NCBI GenBank assembly: GCA_963576565.1
Contig: OY755039.1
Location: forward strand, 134,457,369-134,521,368
Source: Aspidapion aeneum
Taxonomy: Eukaryota > Arthropoda > Insecta > Coleoptera > Brentidae
Length of the DNA: 64,000 nt
Direction: 5' to 3'
Of this stretch, positions 11,268 to 22,657 are shown piece by piece. The notes beneath the pieces were generated by a model that saw nothing but the letters and a program-made list of their open reading frames with translations, was not told the DNA's origin and made no database searches. Position 1 is the stretch's first letter, and each line of letters starts with the position of its first letter. Both the position numbers and the translations under genes were made by a program.

Positions 11268-11780
11268 GGCCTTTCCTGGGGCTCACAAGAGGGCAAATGA
11301 AGTCGGCCCTAACAGAGTGGACCCAGAAAGAGATACAAAGGGAATGGACCAACACAGGAAACGCCAGACAGGCGAAGGAGTATGTGACAGGCTACAGTAA
11401 ATCCCGTAGGGACTGGCTGCTCCGTAGAACACGAAGAGAGGTGGGAGCCATAGTGGGAGTCCTGACCGGACACTGCGTCCTACAAGGACACCTGGCAAAG
11501 ATGAGAGTGAAGGAGGACGCGACGTGCGAGCGATGTTGGGCCGAGGACGAGACCTCGGCGCATTCTCTATCATCATGTGAAGCATACAAGGAGGCAAGAA
11601 AAGAGGTATTCGAAGAGGAAGCCTTTGAGACGGAGGACCTTCTGAATATGAGGTGGCCCGATATTCTGGCCTTTGTACAGAAGACGGGCAGATTCCTTAG
11701 CGAAAGAAGGACCGGGGGTTGGCGAAAAGGGCGCTTCATGTGCCTAGTCGCCAGGCCTAGAGCCTACCCCACACTACTAC
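11268..11780 (+). pseudogene. LINE ORF2 C-terminal fragment with zinc-binding tail
   Basis: This is the C-terminal end of a LINE polyprotein of the type that carries an RNase H domain. The reading frame is open from the left target duplication to the tail. Recognisable segments are GVLTGHCVLQGHLAKM, followed by a C-x2-C-x8-H-x4-C cluster (CERC...ETSAHSLSSC) and a helical stretch ending in ILAFVQKTGRFLSE. This order (TGH motif, then zinc cluster, then an amphipathic tail) is usual after the RNase H domain in I/R1/Jockey-group elements of insects. The reverse transcriptase and most of the RNase H domain are absent, so it is a dead 5'-truncated copy. The frame carries no internal stop, which suggests a fairly recent insertion. 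The apparent ATG upstream lies in the flank. Confidence 0.85.
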
Positions 11781-11795
11781 TACTACTGCTACTAC
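11268..11795 (+). mobile_element. 5'-truncated LINE 3' end flanked by 13-bp target duplication
   Basis: TTGTCACGATGCG occurs at 11255-11267 and again at 11796-11808, bracketing a coding fragment that ends in a (TAC)n/(ACT)n tail. A target duplication, 5' truncation and a simple-repeat 3' tail are what target-primed reverse transcription leaves behind. The inserted segment is 528 bp. Confidence 0.9.
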
Positions 11796-11824
11796 TTGTC
11801 ACGATGCGATGTGGTGGGAAATAA

Positions 11825-12969
11825 TTTTTACTTCCTTCATATGAAAGTATTTTATTCGTGCAAAATGGACATTATCAATAATCCTTTTGGATCCATCTAA
11901 TGTCAGATCCTATTTCCGTTCTCCGGAAGGCTGTACCTGGGGAGGGGGATCACGGGGAATCCCCCCGAAATCAGTGGCGTCTGCTACAGGGAGCGCAACG
12001 GGGCAGTGCCCTCCCAAAACTAAATAACAACCAGTATTTTTCATTGATTTATTTTAAAAAAATTAAATCTTTCCTTACGACATGTCTAGTTCTTTTTTTT
12101 AGTCTGTGGTTAACTGGGTAAACTTTTTTAGCGTAAATAATTAGTTTTTCAGTGGTGTATGGGTAGCTGTACTCGCGCGGGGGCGAGAGGAATGTTTCTT
12201 GTAGTTGACGTCGGCCATATTCATCGTGCCAAACCCTTCGGTGTCCTTCCGCGTGTTGCCGGTTCTATCCTTAGTAAAGATGTATGAGTTTGTTTTGATT
12301 TGGGGTACGTCAGGGTCAGTAGTTAAAAGCCTTGCCGGTCGCGTGTCTATTGTGTTTTGTTTTGTTTGTTTTCAAAATGGAAATAAATACTGTCGATTAT
12401 ATATATAATTAATTAACTGTGCAAATTTAAATACGTTAACATATGAACTTCGATTACAAATAAAATCTTTAGGGCCACATAGACCGGACCTAAAAATCCT
12501 AAAAATTAACCAAAATTTTAGTACAAGTAATAAAAAATCATACGATGCTAAAAACTGATTGTGCGGTTGTGAAAAACGAAATACTTTTTTTTGTTTTATT
12601 TGTCTTATTATGAAAAGTCCACGAAGTGATCCTGCGTGGGTGGCAAAGAAAATGTGTGATATCAAGCACTTTAATTAGTGAAAAGTTAAAGACACAAAGT
12701 AAGTGCTACTTATTGAAATAACCACATAGAATTTTCTATGCTAGGCAAGACTGATATTAGGTGCCAATTGAATAGTGCCTATAGGCAAATCATTACCGAA
12801 TATAATGAAAATGTGGCAAAATATAGACATATACTTAGTAGGTTAATAGACTGAAATACTGTGGGATTTTTGAGTTTGCTCGACAGGGCCCTAGTTAGTC
12901 TGAAACTGGTGCTAATCCGAGCACTTTGCGCATGTAAAAGAAGGGCGATGTTACCTCCCGCTAAATTTC
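11825..12969. other. Intergenic, one possible hAT end
   Basis: CAGTGGCGTCTGCTACAGGG at 11972 looks like a hAT terminus, but no partner end or target duplication was found. A short open stretch at 12771-12854 is in a different frame from the BEL pol that follows and has no recognisable motif. The remainder is non-coding in appearance. Confidence 0.4.
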
Positions 12970-15612
12970 ATGGGAAAAGTGGACGAAGTAGGTAATCTTA
13001 CGGAACGAACCAGTTGTTTTTTAACGAGTCATTTACCTCCTTTAAAGGTCATTATCCCTAGGTTTTGGGAAATCGAACATTTGCCTAAAAAACAAATCTT
13101 ATCAAAGGAGGAAAAACAAGCGGAATCAATATTTACTGCGAGTGTCGTACGACAACCGAGCGGTAGATTCATGGTAGATCTTCCGTTTAAATATAAAATA
13201 AACCCTGACCTAGGAAATACTTATCCGCAAGCTTATCGTAGATTTTTACTTCTAGAAAATAGATTACTCAAAAATCCTGATCTGTACACTGCCTATTCTA
13301 GTTTCATGCAAGACTATATCGATTCTAATCACATGAGTCTAGTTTTATCTACTCAACCAAAAGTCGACGTATCATGTTTTTTGGCACATCATTGCGTACT
13401 AAAGCCGGAAAGCTTAAGTACAAAATTAAGGGTAGTCTGGGATTGTTCGGCAGTCACCCCAAAGAATATTAGTCTCAATGACAAGTTGTTATTTGGACCG
13501 AAACTTCAAAAGGATATTGCTTCTTTACTCCTTACGTTTCGTCTTAATCCTATTGCCTACATTGCTGATATCAAACAGATGTTCCGTCAAGTCCTTATCA
13601 ATCCTTATCACCGTCCTTATCAAAGGATATTGTGGAGGTTTTCTCCACAGGACCCACTTTCAGTGTGGGAACTTTCTACTGTCACTTTTGGCATGACATG
13701 CTCACCTTTTCTAGCCATGCGTACATTAAATGAGCTGGCAGAGAGAGAAAAGGAACGTTTTCCTATGGCTAGTAGTGTTCTAAAAACGTCAATTTACATC
13801 GACGATATCTTGGGAACTAGCCCTTCGCTTTCTAAAGCCCTTTCCCTACAGATGGAACTCAATGATTTGTTGAAGTCGAGAGGATTTGAACTTAAAAAAT
13901 GGGCAAGCAATTGTCCTGAGTTATTGGCAACATTGCCAGAACCCGATCGTCAAATGCCTCTCTCTTTTGACAAGGATGAACCACACTTTATCAAAGTTTT
14001 AGGCCTTCAATGGCATCCAAAAAACGACATTTTTCTTATCAATGCCGAATGAAGGACAAATTTAATATTTAATCTGGAGGAAAAGCCAAAGGTCTGTTGC
14101 AATGCGATAATTGACGTTAACTTCTTAGATCAGCTTCTTATCAAATATTCATCTATATCAAAAATTCAACGTATGATTTGTTATGTCCTTTGAATAGTTA
14201 ACCTTTTTCAAAACCATTCCTATCAAAAACCCACTAATCCACCGGACCAAAAAATTATTTTTGAAAATATTGTTTTTCCTACCACCGGTGAGATGCAAAG
14301 TGCGTTATACCTTCTTATCAAACGCGTTCAAGGTTCTTGTTTTTCTGAGCTTTTTTCCGCGTTATATAAACCAATACCGAAACCTTTTCGAAAACTTTCA
14401 TCTTTTCTTGATGAAAATAATATCATTAGAGTCGGTGGCAGATTACAAAAATCTGACCTTTTGTCTTATTCTGCAAAACACCCCGTCTTACTTTCGAGTA
14501 ACCATCGTTTAACTACTCTTCTTATCGAGTCCACTCATCGACAATACCTTCATCCTGGGTTTAAAACATTACATAATCTGCTTTTATAACAATTTTGGAT
14601 ATTATCTGCCAGACGGGCAATTCAAAGAACCATATCCAAGTGCTTGCAATGTTTTAGAATCAACCCTAAACCCTATAGACCGCCCATAATGAGTTCTCTT
14701 CCCGCTCATCGAATTAATCAACTTAAACCTTTTTCGAGTGTAGCTATCGACTTTTGTGGACCTTTCTTTGTGATTCCTCATCGTTACCGTGATTGTAAAG
14801 CTTTCAAATCGTATGTCTGTGTGTTTGTCTGTACGGCCACACATTACGTGGATTTGGAATTAACCATGGAACTGTCCACCGAAGGGTTTGTAGGTGCATT
14901 CCATCGATTCATTTCCAGACGTGGAAGCGTGACGCAATGCTGGTCAGATCAGGGCAGTAATTTTATAGGGTTTCGTAACCAATTACTTGATTACGCAAGA
15001 AGTGCGTCCACCAGACTTTCTATTCGTTGGCATCTGGAACCCCCTCTCAGTCCACATTTCAATGGCCTGGCAGAAGCTGGCGTCAAAAGTTTTAAAACTC
15101 ACTTTGTTCGAGTTGTCGACGAACAGAAGTTGTCCATCATGGAAATGTCCACCCTTACATGTCGCATAGAAGCTGTACTTAATAGTCGCCCTTTATCTCC
15201 TGCCTCTTCAGACCCACACGATCTTCAACCTCTTACCCCTGGGCATTTTTTGACCCTTAAACCTCTTAATTCAGAAATTCCGTAGTCAGATTTGTCCGAG
15301 GTTCCCCTAAATCGGCTCTCGAGATGGCAACTAATCCAAAAATTACATAATGATTTTTGGAAACTGTATTCTGTAGAGTATTTGCATACGCTACAACAGC
15401 GACACAAGTGGGCTGATTCGTCCCCAAATATCAAATTAAATGATTTGGTTATCATAACGAGTGATCACATCCAATCACCTTTGAAATGGCCAGTCGGTCG
15501 GGTTCTCGAATTGCATCCCGGCGGAGACGGTTAAGTGCGTGTAGCGACGGTACAAACGGCCACCGGTGTTTACAAGCGGCCAGTTGTAAAACTGTACCTC
15601 CTGCCGAATTAA
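12970..15612 (+). pseudogene. pol: BEL/Pao pol pseudogene (RT and integrase)
   Basis: All recognisable parts lie in one reading frame. RT: residues of the LRVVWDCSA, IADIKQMFRQV and YIDDIL motifs are present, the last at 13795-13812 with both catalytic Asp intact. Integrase: RVGGRL and a zinc-binding H/H...CLQC arrangement (about 14430-14655), then VAIDFCGPF, WSDQGSNF and the NGLAEAGV glutamate, so the catalytic DDE triad is visible. The C-terminal part contains WPVGRVLELHPG and then KRPVVKL. In-frame stops occur at 14050 (TGA), 14191 (TGA), 14587 (TAA), 15283 (TAG) and 15532 (TAA), with the natural stop at 15610. Between the RT and the integrase N-terminus only about 50 codons remain, so the RNase H and connecting region has been deleted. 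No frameshift was needed to read it. The element is dead. Confidence 0.9.
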
Positions 15613-15844
15613 AACTAATTTTCATTTTTCTACCTATTACCGGGTATTACAATAGGTTTTTCTTGATTTTTATTTTTTTTTGTATTTTTGTTTGTTTTGC
15701 CTTTTTCGGGTTTTCGTTATCTCTAAATAAACTTACGCTACTTTTCTGTTTTTCATTCATTTATATTTATCGGTCGATCATTTTTTCTTATATCTATATC
15801 TGTCCGGTTGCTATTCTAAAATTGTGTGTTTTGGAGGGCAGTTA

Positions 15845-16284
15845 TGTTGTTTTTAAAATTTTAAAACCACACAATTGGATGACGGACAGAGTACATTTTC
15901 CGCGCATTGGACATGCGCACCAAGAATCAGAGAGATCCTTTTCTACCGCCTCGAGAAAATGGCGTGTTAATTTACTTTTCTCCAACATTTACAAATTTCT
16001 ACACTTGAAAGTGCTCGATTTTGGTGTACTGAAGCATAGAACTGGAAACTTCAGCCCTTCAGCTACGTGGTGCCATCATTAGATCCAGAAAGGGGCCCCT
16101 AGAACGTGGAGAAATTGGCTGCAAACTGGTGAGTGTTTTGTTTCTGATTTCCGTTGTGTGGTACCAGCAATTAACTATGGGACCTTTTGATTATTTCGTG
16201 ATTTCGTTTCAATATATTTATGTTTGTTCGCGCTTTCATTTAATAAAATATATACAGTCCACTGCAGTTATCGTTTTTCTAACT
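15845..16284 (+). repeat. 3' LTR of the BEL/Pao element
   Basis: It starts TGTTGTTTTTAAAAT right after the polypurine tract and ends TTTTTCTAACT. It matches the inverse of window positions 2-436. Differences between the two copies are scattered substitutions and a few small gaps, so they come from separate insertions or an old one. The sequence near the 3' end (TTTAATAAAATATATACAG) contains AATAAA, a possible polyadenylation signal. Confidence 0.9.
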
Positions 16285-16867
16285 GCGGGCAAACAGGGCG
16301 AATAGACTTTATCTATAAACAAATAAACTAAAAACTACACCAAGTAGCTGCTTGTTTGTAAAATGTTAAATTAAATTTGTTTAGGTAAGTTTTTTTATCT
16401 TCTTTTCCATGCAATATAAATTTCTAAAATATATTTCATAAAAAGAAAAAAACATTTGTTTGAAATGTTAAAAATACAAATTGTTTTTAGGAAAAATAAC
16501 GTAGATCATTTTAAGATTTTTTTTTTATGACGACCTAACAAACATTATCAGTACAGCTCCATTTTCTAAAATCAAAAAATTTGTAAAGAGTGGTAATAAG
16601 TAACTACACAATAAAGTTTTTTCGTAATTTTGTACTTTAGTGCTGAAAATTCTCTATGTATGTGAAATTAACATCTTATTAAAATCACTGAATTTTCCTT
16701 TATAAACCATTTACCGGCTTTATCTTTGTAATACGCACTACATAATTCCTATTTTCTGAACGCATATACTGGGCACCAGTAATTCGCGACGCTTCATAAC
16801 CATGTACTGTCAAATTCTATAGATATGTCTTTTCTATCCGTTTTTCGCAATTAGCAGGCGACACAAC
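16285..16867. other. Intergenic, nothing recognised
   Basis: A+T-rich sequence between the BEL LTR and the LINE tail, without a credible gene or repeat boundary. Confidence 0.5.
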
Positions 16868-16868
16868 A

Positions 16869-16893
16869 TCTATCTATCTATCTGTCTATCTAT
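16869..16893 (-). repeat. GATA/GACA microsatellite tail of the RTE-like LINE
   Basis: On the minus strand, TAGATAGACAGATAGATAGA follows two bases after the stop codon and marks the 3' terminus of the element. Confidence 0.8.
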
Positions 16894-19800
16894 TTAGCCT
16901 TGTTCAATCCATCTTTGCATATAGGCCTTCGCCAATATTTTCCACTCTTCTCTTTCTGTCGCCGTGCTCATCCATCTAGTTCCCGCGTGTTTCTTCAAAT
17001 TGTCCGCACATCTCATTTGTTATCTTCCCCTACTTCTTTTATTTTTCCAAGGTCTCCAGTTTACAATACATTTGTTCCATCGATCGTCTTTCTGTCTAAT
17101 ATTATGACCAGCCAACTTCCATTTTAATTTTGCTACTTCTCCTCTGACATCTCTTACTATTGTTTTATTTCCTATCCATTCATTCCTTTTTCTATCTGTT
17201 AGCTTTATATGTAACATTTGTCTTTCCATTGATCTTTGGGCTTTTCTTATCTTATCCATGTTTGATTTTGTAAATGTGCAGGTCTGAGATCCATAGGTAA
17301 GTACTGAAATGATACATCGGTTATACGCTTTCGTTTTGAGGTACTGAGGATATTTTTTAGTTCTTAATATGTAGCCTAATTTACCGAAAGCTGCCCACCC
17401 AATCTTACTCGTCTCTTTATTTCAGCTGTTTGGTTTTCTTTTTTCAGTTAAATAATTTGTTCCAGGTATATTATATTCCTCTACTTGTTCTATTTTCTTT
17501 TCGATTATTCTGACCGTAATATCTTCATCTGTGTTTGTTATGATTTTAGTTTTAGTGTAGTTCATACTTAAGCCTATATTTTTTGCTGCTGTATCTAGTT
17601 CTTCCAGCATTTTTATCAGTTCTTCCTTCTTGTCTCTTATTAAGGCGATATCATCAGCATATCTTAGGTGGTTCAAGAATTGTCCGTTTACTTTGATGTA
17701 CTTTCTTCCCAATCTAAGCTTTTAAAAACATCTTCTAGGGTCTGGTTAAATAATTTAGGGGATATTGTGTCACACTGGCTGACACCTCTTCTTATGAAGA
17801 TTGGCTTGGTTCCTTCGTGGATTTTGATTTGTTGTTGTTTCGCTATATATATTGCCTATTAAGTCTGTATATCTGTGATCCATTCGGCTATTAATTAAAG
17901 ATGCTTTTACCGCCGAGTGCTCAATGCTATCGAAAGCATTTTCGAAGTCTATAAACGCAATATATAGTGGAATGCTATATTCGTTGGCTCGTTCTATTAG
18001 GATTTTTATGGTTAATAAGTTGTCAACTGTACTGAAACCTTTTCTAAAGCCTGCTTGTTCCTTTGATTGATATCCGTCAAATTTTGTTGTTAGTCTATCT
18101 GTTAATATTTTCCTAAAAAGCTTATAAATTACATTGAGGAGTGTTATAGGTTGAAAGTCTTTTTAGGTCTGCTCTATCGCCTTTCTTGTGTAGAATAATA
18201 GTTATGGATTCTTTCCAGTTGTTTGGGATTATTTTTTCTTTTAGTATTTTATTCAGGTGAATATGGAGGGTATTAACTACAGCTTTACCTTCGTACTTAA
18301 GCGTTTCTGTCGTTAGTCCGTCTTTTCCAGGTAATTTGTTATTTTTCATTTTCTTTAATGCTCTATTTATTTCCGCCTTGCTTATTTCAGGTTGTAGCTT
18401 GTAGAGTTTATGTTCTTTATTTTTGTTTGGAGTTTCTTCTTGGTCTCTCGTGATGGTTCCCTTTTTGTTTGATATAATTCTGTATAGGATGTGATATTTA
18501 TGACATCCTCTTTAACGTTAGTTTCTATGCCGTTAATATCCTTTATTTTAATTATTTCATATCTACCTAGAGCCGGCCTTGGACATTTCATATTTCTGTT
18601 ATTTTCTATAACTCTCTCAACTTTAATTTCTTGGCTCGTTCTTTTATATTCTTTTATAATTTTTCTTATAATTTTATTAATTTCTTTGTATTCTATAGAT
18701 GTTTTTTCCTTCTGTCGAGGGTCCGCCTTTTTTCCATCAGTCTCTTTAATTCTTCTGATATACAATTTTCCCTTATTTTATTTTTTTGTGCGATATCTTT
18801 TCCTACTTTGGTCATAGCTCTTGTCAGCGTGATATTTATTTTATCTATATTTTCGTTTTCGCATCCTAAGTTTTGGGTTAGCTGTTCCTTTAGCCTTTCT
18901 TTGTATATAGCTTTATTTTGTGTAAGTTTATTCATGTCAAGTGGTTGATTGTTCTTATTAATTTTTCTTTTCATTTCAAAATTGCTATTAATGCAGATTT
19001 TGGTTCTGACCATCCTTTGATCACTGCCTGTTGTAAAGCTGTTTGGGACTGTTACATCTCTAACGATATTTTTGTCAGTAGTCAGTATGTAATCAATTTC
19101 GTTTTTCGTTATTCCATTAGGGCTAAGCCACGTTTCTTTCTATAGAACGAGTTCATTGCATTGTTTTTCCTCTAGATAATGCATTAAGGTTGTGCCCCTG
19201 TCATTCCTTTCTTGATATCCAAAATCTCCTATTGTAGTCTCTTCGATGTTCATCCTCTTACCTAATTTGGCATTGAAATTTCCCATTAGTAGTGTCAGAT
19301 GGGTCAACGTAGGTAGAGGTGGGGGGCATATACCTGAATTACTTTAAGTGATGTTCTTTTCATTTTGAGTCTAAAACCCGGTGCCCACCGACTTTCTCGT
19401 GCGTGCCCGTGCACGCGTCACATGACTGCGATAACATTTCATATTGAGATCATGTGACGCGTGAGCGGGCACCCACGAGAAAGTCGTAGGTGGGAATCAG
19501 GTGTTAGATAGACAACGCGATATGAGATTCCTTTAATAGTATGTATGTACTTACTTATGCGTTTATTGATTATGAATCCTACTCCGAAGTTGCTATTATA
19601 TTCATTGCCCTTATGATATAGTAGATTACCGGAGTTCAGTTTTATCCGATTTTCGTCCGGTTTCTGACAGGCCAACAATTTTCCATTTTATCCTTGTCAG
19701 TTCTTCCTCCAGTTCATCTATTTTTTCGTCGGTGTTCACTGACCTAATGTTATATGTTCCTAATGTTAGTTTTACTAGTTTTTGTTTTGTTGTTGTGCGT

Positions 19801-20039
19801 TGGATGCTTTTTCTCATAAGCGAGATTTTGCCTCTCCCAGATTCCGTAAGGCAGACCATAGAGGTGTGGGATTCGGAGAGTTTCCTTCCCACCTGGGGAC
19901 CAATTCCTTTTGTTTTCAAATTCGCCATGATTTTTCCCATTGAGGGGTATTGGCATTGAAACACCACGCTTGCCAGGCGTGTTAATGAGTTTATATTCAG
20001 CCGCCCAACCTGGGACAGACGCTGTTTGCAGCCGTCCAT
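16894..20039 (-). pseudogene. RTE-like endonuclease/reverse transcriptase pseudogene
   Basis: Reading the minus strand: TYNIRSV opens an APE-type endonuclease near 19750. Its GDFNA motif is changed to GNFNA (about 19268) and its SDH motif to SDQ (about 19017), so two catalytic positions appear lost. Reverse transcriptase follows: KGDRADLK near 18170, then FIDFENAFDSIEHSA near 17945, GVSQCDTISPKLF near 17780 (usually GVRQGD), and LRYADDIALI near 17655 with both Asp kept. The C-terminal region has AQRSMERQMLHIKLTDRKR and the RWNKCIVNWRP segment near 17060. The stop is at 16894-16896. Several frameshifts and stops break it into seven or more open pieces. The only claim is a dead retroelement ORF; the clade is judged from motif style and tail. 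Confidence 0.85.
19375..19503. mobile_element. PIF/Harbinger-like MITE inserted in the LINE
   Basis: The element starts AACCCGGTGCCCACC and ends GGTGGGAATCAGGTG. TAA (19372-19374) and TTA (19504-19506) flank it. The paralogous LINE copy at 29.3 kb has the uninterrupted site with one TAA, which shows a 3-bp TWA duplication, the hallmark of PIF/Harbinger. Nearly the whole 129 bp folds back on itself (GCGTCACATGA...TCATGTGACGCG). A second copy lies at 63641-63772. Confidence 0.9.
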
Positions 20040-20290
20040 TATGAGTCAAACGCTGCTGTGTTTTTCTTTTCTATTTTCCCCAAAAAGAAGGGTTGCCGCC
20101 TACGGTATGTTCACCGTACCGAGGTCCTTCCTCTCCGCCTTTCATACCGGTGTGGTCTTCTCCCGTTTCCCTGGGAAAGGGACCCTAGACAGGTGCTTAC
20201 CCTTCGGTCAGAGAGTACCTAAAATCTACGAAAGGCAGAGGTCGATTCATTTCCCCTGATAGGCATCTTATGAGGTCTACCCGTACCTCA

Positions 20291-20775
20291 CGACGAAAAC
20301 ATAACATATCGCTATTAAATTATACAGTACACAAAATGTGGACCCAGACGCCCAATTCTTTGTCTTCCCGGTCAAAGCCGATCGACACCCATTGCGGATT
20401 ACGATTATCCTTCTCTGTCTATAAAACATACGGAAATCAAGCACATTAAAAAACGTCAACGAAATTTTCGATTTATTTTGGATATAATCCTGGAATTTTA
20501 AATAAACCGATTAATCGAGGGCCGCCATAATTATGTTATGGCCCGTTGCACCATCAATAGTCAACAAAATTTTCCTCGCTTAGAAACTGATAAGCACTAG
20601 AAAAATTAAATTTTTATCTTCGGCGAGTTATATTGGCCTTCGCAGTGCAAGATAACAATGGTGTAGCGCAAATGTGTTAAGTACTTAATAGGTAATTTTT
20701 TGAAAAAGTAAAATGAAAATTCATGGACATGGAAAAATATAAAGATTCAAAACAATTTGCTTTTAAATATGTATA
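20291..20775. other. Intergenic, nothing recognised
   Basis: A+T-rich, no gene or repeat boundary seen. Confidence 0.5.
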
Positions 20776-21182
20776 CACGGTAAAAAAAATTGTCTTAGAT
20801 CAAAGCAAATTGCTTTGAAGTAAAATAATTTGTGCTTTCCTATTTACCAAGAGTATAATTTCTTGATATAGCACAAGAAATGTCTTGCCTTTTATTTTAA
20901 TTTGAAACAGAAATTGTTTTATTATAAGTTGAAACTGAATTAATCTAACGGACCATTTTCTCTGGAAGCAAAATATTACTTATATAAAGACAGTTTGCTT
21001 TGTTACAAAATGGAGTATACTGAATCAAAACAATTAAAGAAGAAAAATAAAGTCTCATTTCAAGATTAAAGGCTGCGTTGAACTAAAAAGAAATATTTTA
21101 AGTCAAAACAAATTGTTTTAAAGTAAAACAATTTATTGAAGAAAATAACGTGTTTTCGTTGTAGACAAATTTTTTTACCGTG
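20776..21182. mobile_element. TA-flanked MITE with CACGGTAAAAAAA ends
   Basis: The ends CACGGTAAAAAAAATTGTCT and its near inverse (AGACAAATTTTTTTACCGTG) are flanked by TA on both sides (20774-20775 and 21183-21184). That is the expected target for Tc1/mariner-type transposition. The interior is A+T-rich with repeated AAAACAATTTGTTTT-like pieces. No coding capacity. Confidence 0.8.
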
Positions 21183-21184
21183 TA

Positions 21185-21991
21185 GAGGTTATTGTAGTGA
21201 CCTTAAATAATTGTGTATTGCAGTTAACTTATTTTTTTTGCGAAAAAGTGTACTTAGCACATTTGTGCGCAATACCATCGATAAGAAGATGACTTAGAGT
21301 TATATTTCTCTCTTTATTTTGTTCCATTGAACGCGCAGAATATTCGCGGTGTCATCATATACACGTATATGGGTGTCATAAGCTGCCGAGTTATGATTGG
21401 GGGGAATTATTAAGCAAAGGTATACGTAAATATTACTTATATGGGCAATCGTCTCTCTATGTACCATTGCTACTCACTTTTAAATCAAAGTTTGTCAAAA
21501 TTATCCTTGTCACAGTAAGGTGCCGTGTAAGTACTGGTTATACATTTGAAATTGTGAGCTAAAAGGTGGGAAAGACCGCTTTTCCGATTAGGTGTTTTGC
21601 TAGGACGACTTGAGCGTGAGTGTGTAATCCATTGTATAAATTAGAAAGGGATTTTCTGCGCGTATAGATATACATATATGTGTATGTGCGGATGTGGTTT
21701 GTTTTCCCAAGTTTATGAGTTTTGTTTTCATTACCATTCAGAAAATGAATCTCAAATCTTAAAACAACAGCACAAATAAAATCATTTTACACTTAATTTA
21801 AATGATAAATAAACTCTTATCTTTATAAATTTTAGCGCATTTAAAAGTTATTTAAAAATGCGCTATAATGGGCAGAGTAGAATAAAACATGTAGAAAAGT
21901 CAGAAAATGGTGCAAGCCCGCGTCATGTACTTGAAAAAATCCATCACGCGAAAGAGATATGATTTATTACGCATCCTTAAATTACAAGACG
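21185..21991. other. Intergenic, nothing recognised
   Basis: No credible gene or repeat boundary. Confidence 0.5.
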
Positions 21992-21993
21992 TA

Positions 21994-22210
21994 CACGGTA
22001 AAAATTTTTGTCTACAATGAAAACACGTTCTTTTCTTGAATAAATTGTTTTACCTTAAAACAATTTGTTTTAAATTAAAATATTTATTATGAATTCAATT
22101 CAAAAAATATTTATTATGAATTCAACACAGTGTTTTTCTTCTTTAATTATTTTGTTTCAGTATAGTTCATTATGTAACAAAGCAAATTGTCTTCATATAA
22201 GTTAATCAGA
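21994..22210 (-). mobile_element. Half copy of the CACGGTAAAA MITE
   Basis: It begins CACGGTAAAAATTTTTGTCT after a TA and matches the right half of the 20776-21182 copy in inverse orientation, including TTGTTTTAAATTAAAATATT. Similarity fades near 22210, so the other end is lost. It contains a local duplication of AAATATTTATTATGAATTCA. Confidence 0.65.
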
Positions 22211-22657
22211 AAACCCAAAATTAGTTTTTATCGAAGCTACGACACCCTGTCTACCTTTACGAAAAATAGAATCTTGAAAATTGGGTTTTTACCCAAAAAC
22301 AACTCAATATAAATTGTCTCTAATTACAAGAAAAAATATGCCGCGCGTTAAACCAAACAACCTGAGGCATTTGTCTTGAAGTAAGAAAATAAATCTCCTG
22401 TTGTCCTGAATCGATACATCTTCCTAATATTTGTCTTGGACAAGTTTTCACAAGCGTTTACGCGCTTGGGTATTAACGTGATGTGAAGCAAAAATGTGGT
22501 TGATTGCGTTATGTTTCGAACAGAATAAAAAGAAATATTTTTTATTTTCATACATATTTTGCATTTGTTTCGTTTTTTACTCCTCACACATCAAGTCAAC
22601 TACGTAGTAAATACAGAAGACTTGATATCTTGTGAATACCTATACTTAGCGCGGTCT
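22211..22657. other. Intergenic, nothing recognised
   Basis: No credible gene or repeat boundary. Confidence 0.5.

Larger units (their letters stand above)
12916..16284 (+). mobile_element. 5'-truncated BEL/Pao LTR retrotransposon
   Basis: The element keeps the reverse transcriptase, integrase and 3' LTR. The 5' LTR, gag and protease are missing: no LTR copy lies upstream and the sequence before 12970 has no gag or aspartic-protease motif. A purine-rich GGAGGG at 15833-15838, just before the LTR, is a plausible polypurine tract. The left boundary is approximate (the open frame begins at 12916). Confidence 0.85.
16868..20290 (-). mobile_element. Near-complete RTE-like LINE
   Basis: On the minus strand the order is: a GC-rich 5' leader (20290 to about 20040), endonuclease, reverse transcriptase, C-terminal domain, and a tail of GATA/GACA repeats at 16869-16893. 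A short tandem-repeat tail instead of poly(A) is typical of RTE-clade elements. A 129-bp MITE (19375-19503) interrupts the endonuclease. A second, shorter copy of the same family lies at 29249-29775. The 5' end is approximate. Confidence 0.85.

Noticed and set aside
11283..11739. Two minus-strand frames of 104 and 115 codons
   Set aside because: Shadows of the LINE C-terminal frame on the plus strand.
15486..16082. 198-codon open frame on the plus strand
   Set aside because: It runs from the end of BEL pol into the LTR in a different frame and its translation is low-complexity.
17668..19145. Plus-strand frames of 64-108 codons
   Set aside because: They are the complement of the minus-strand RTE-like LINE.
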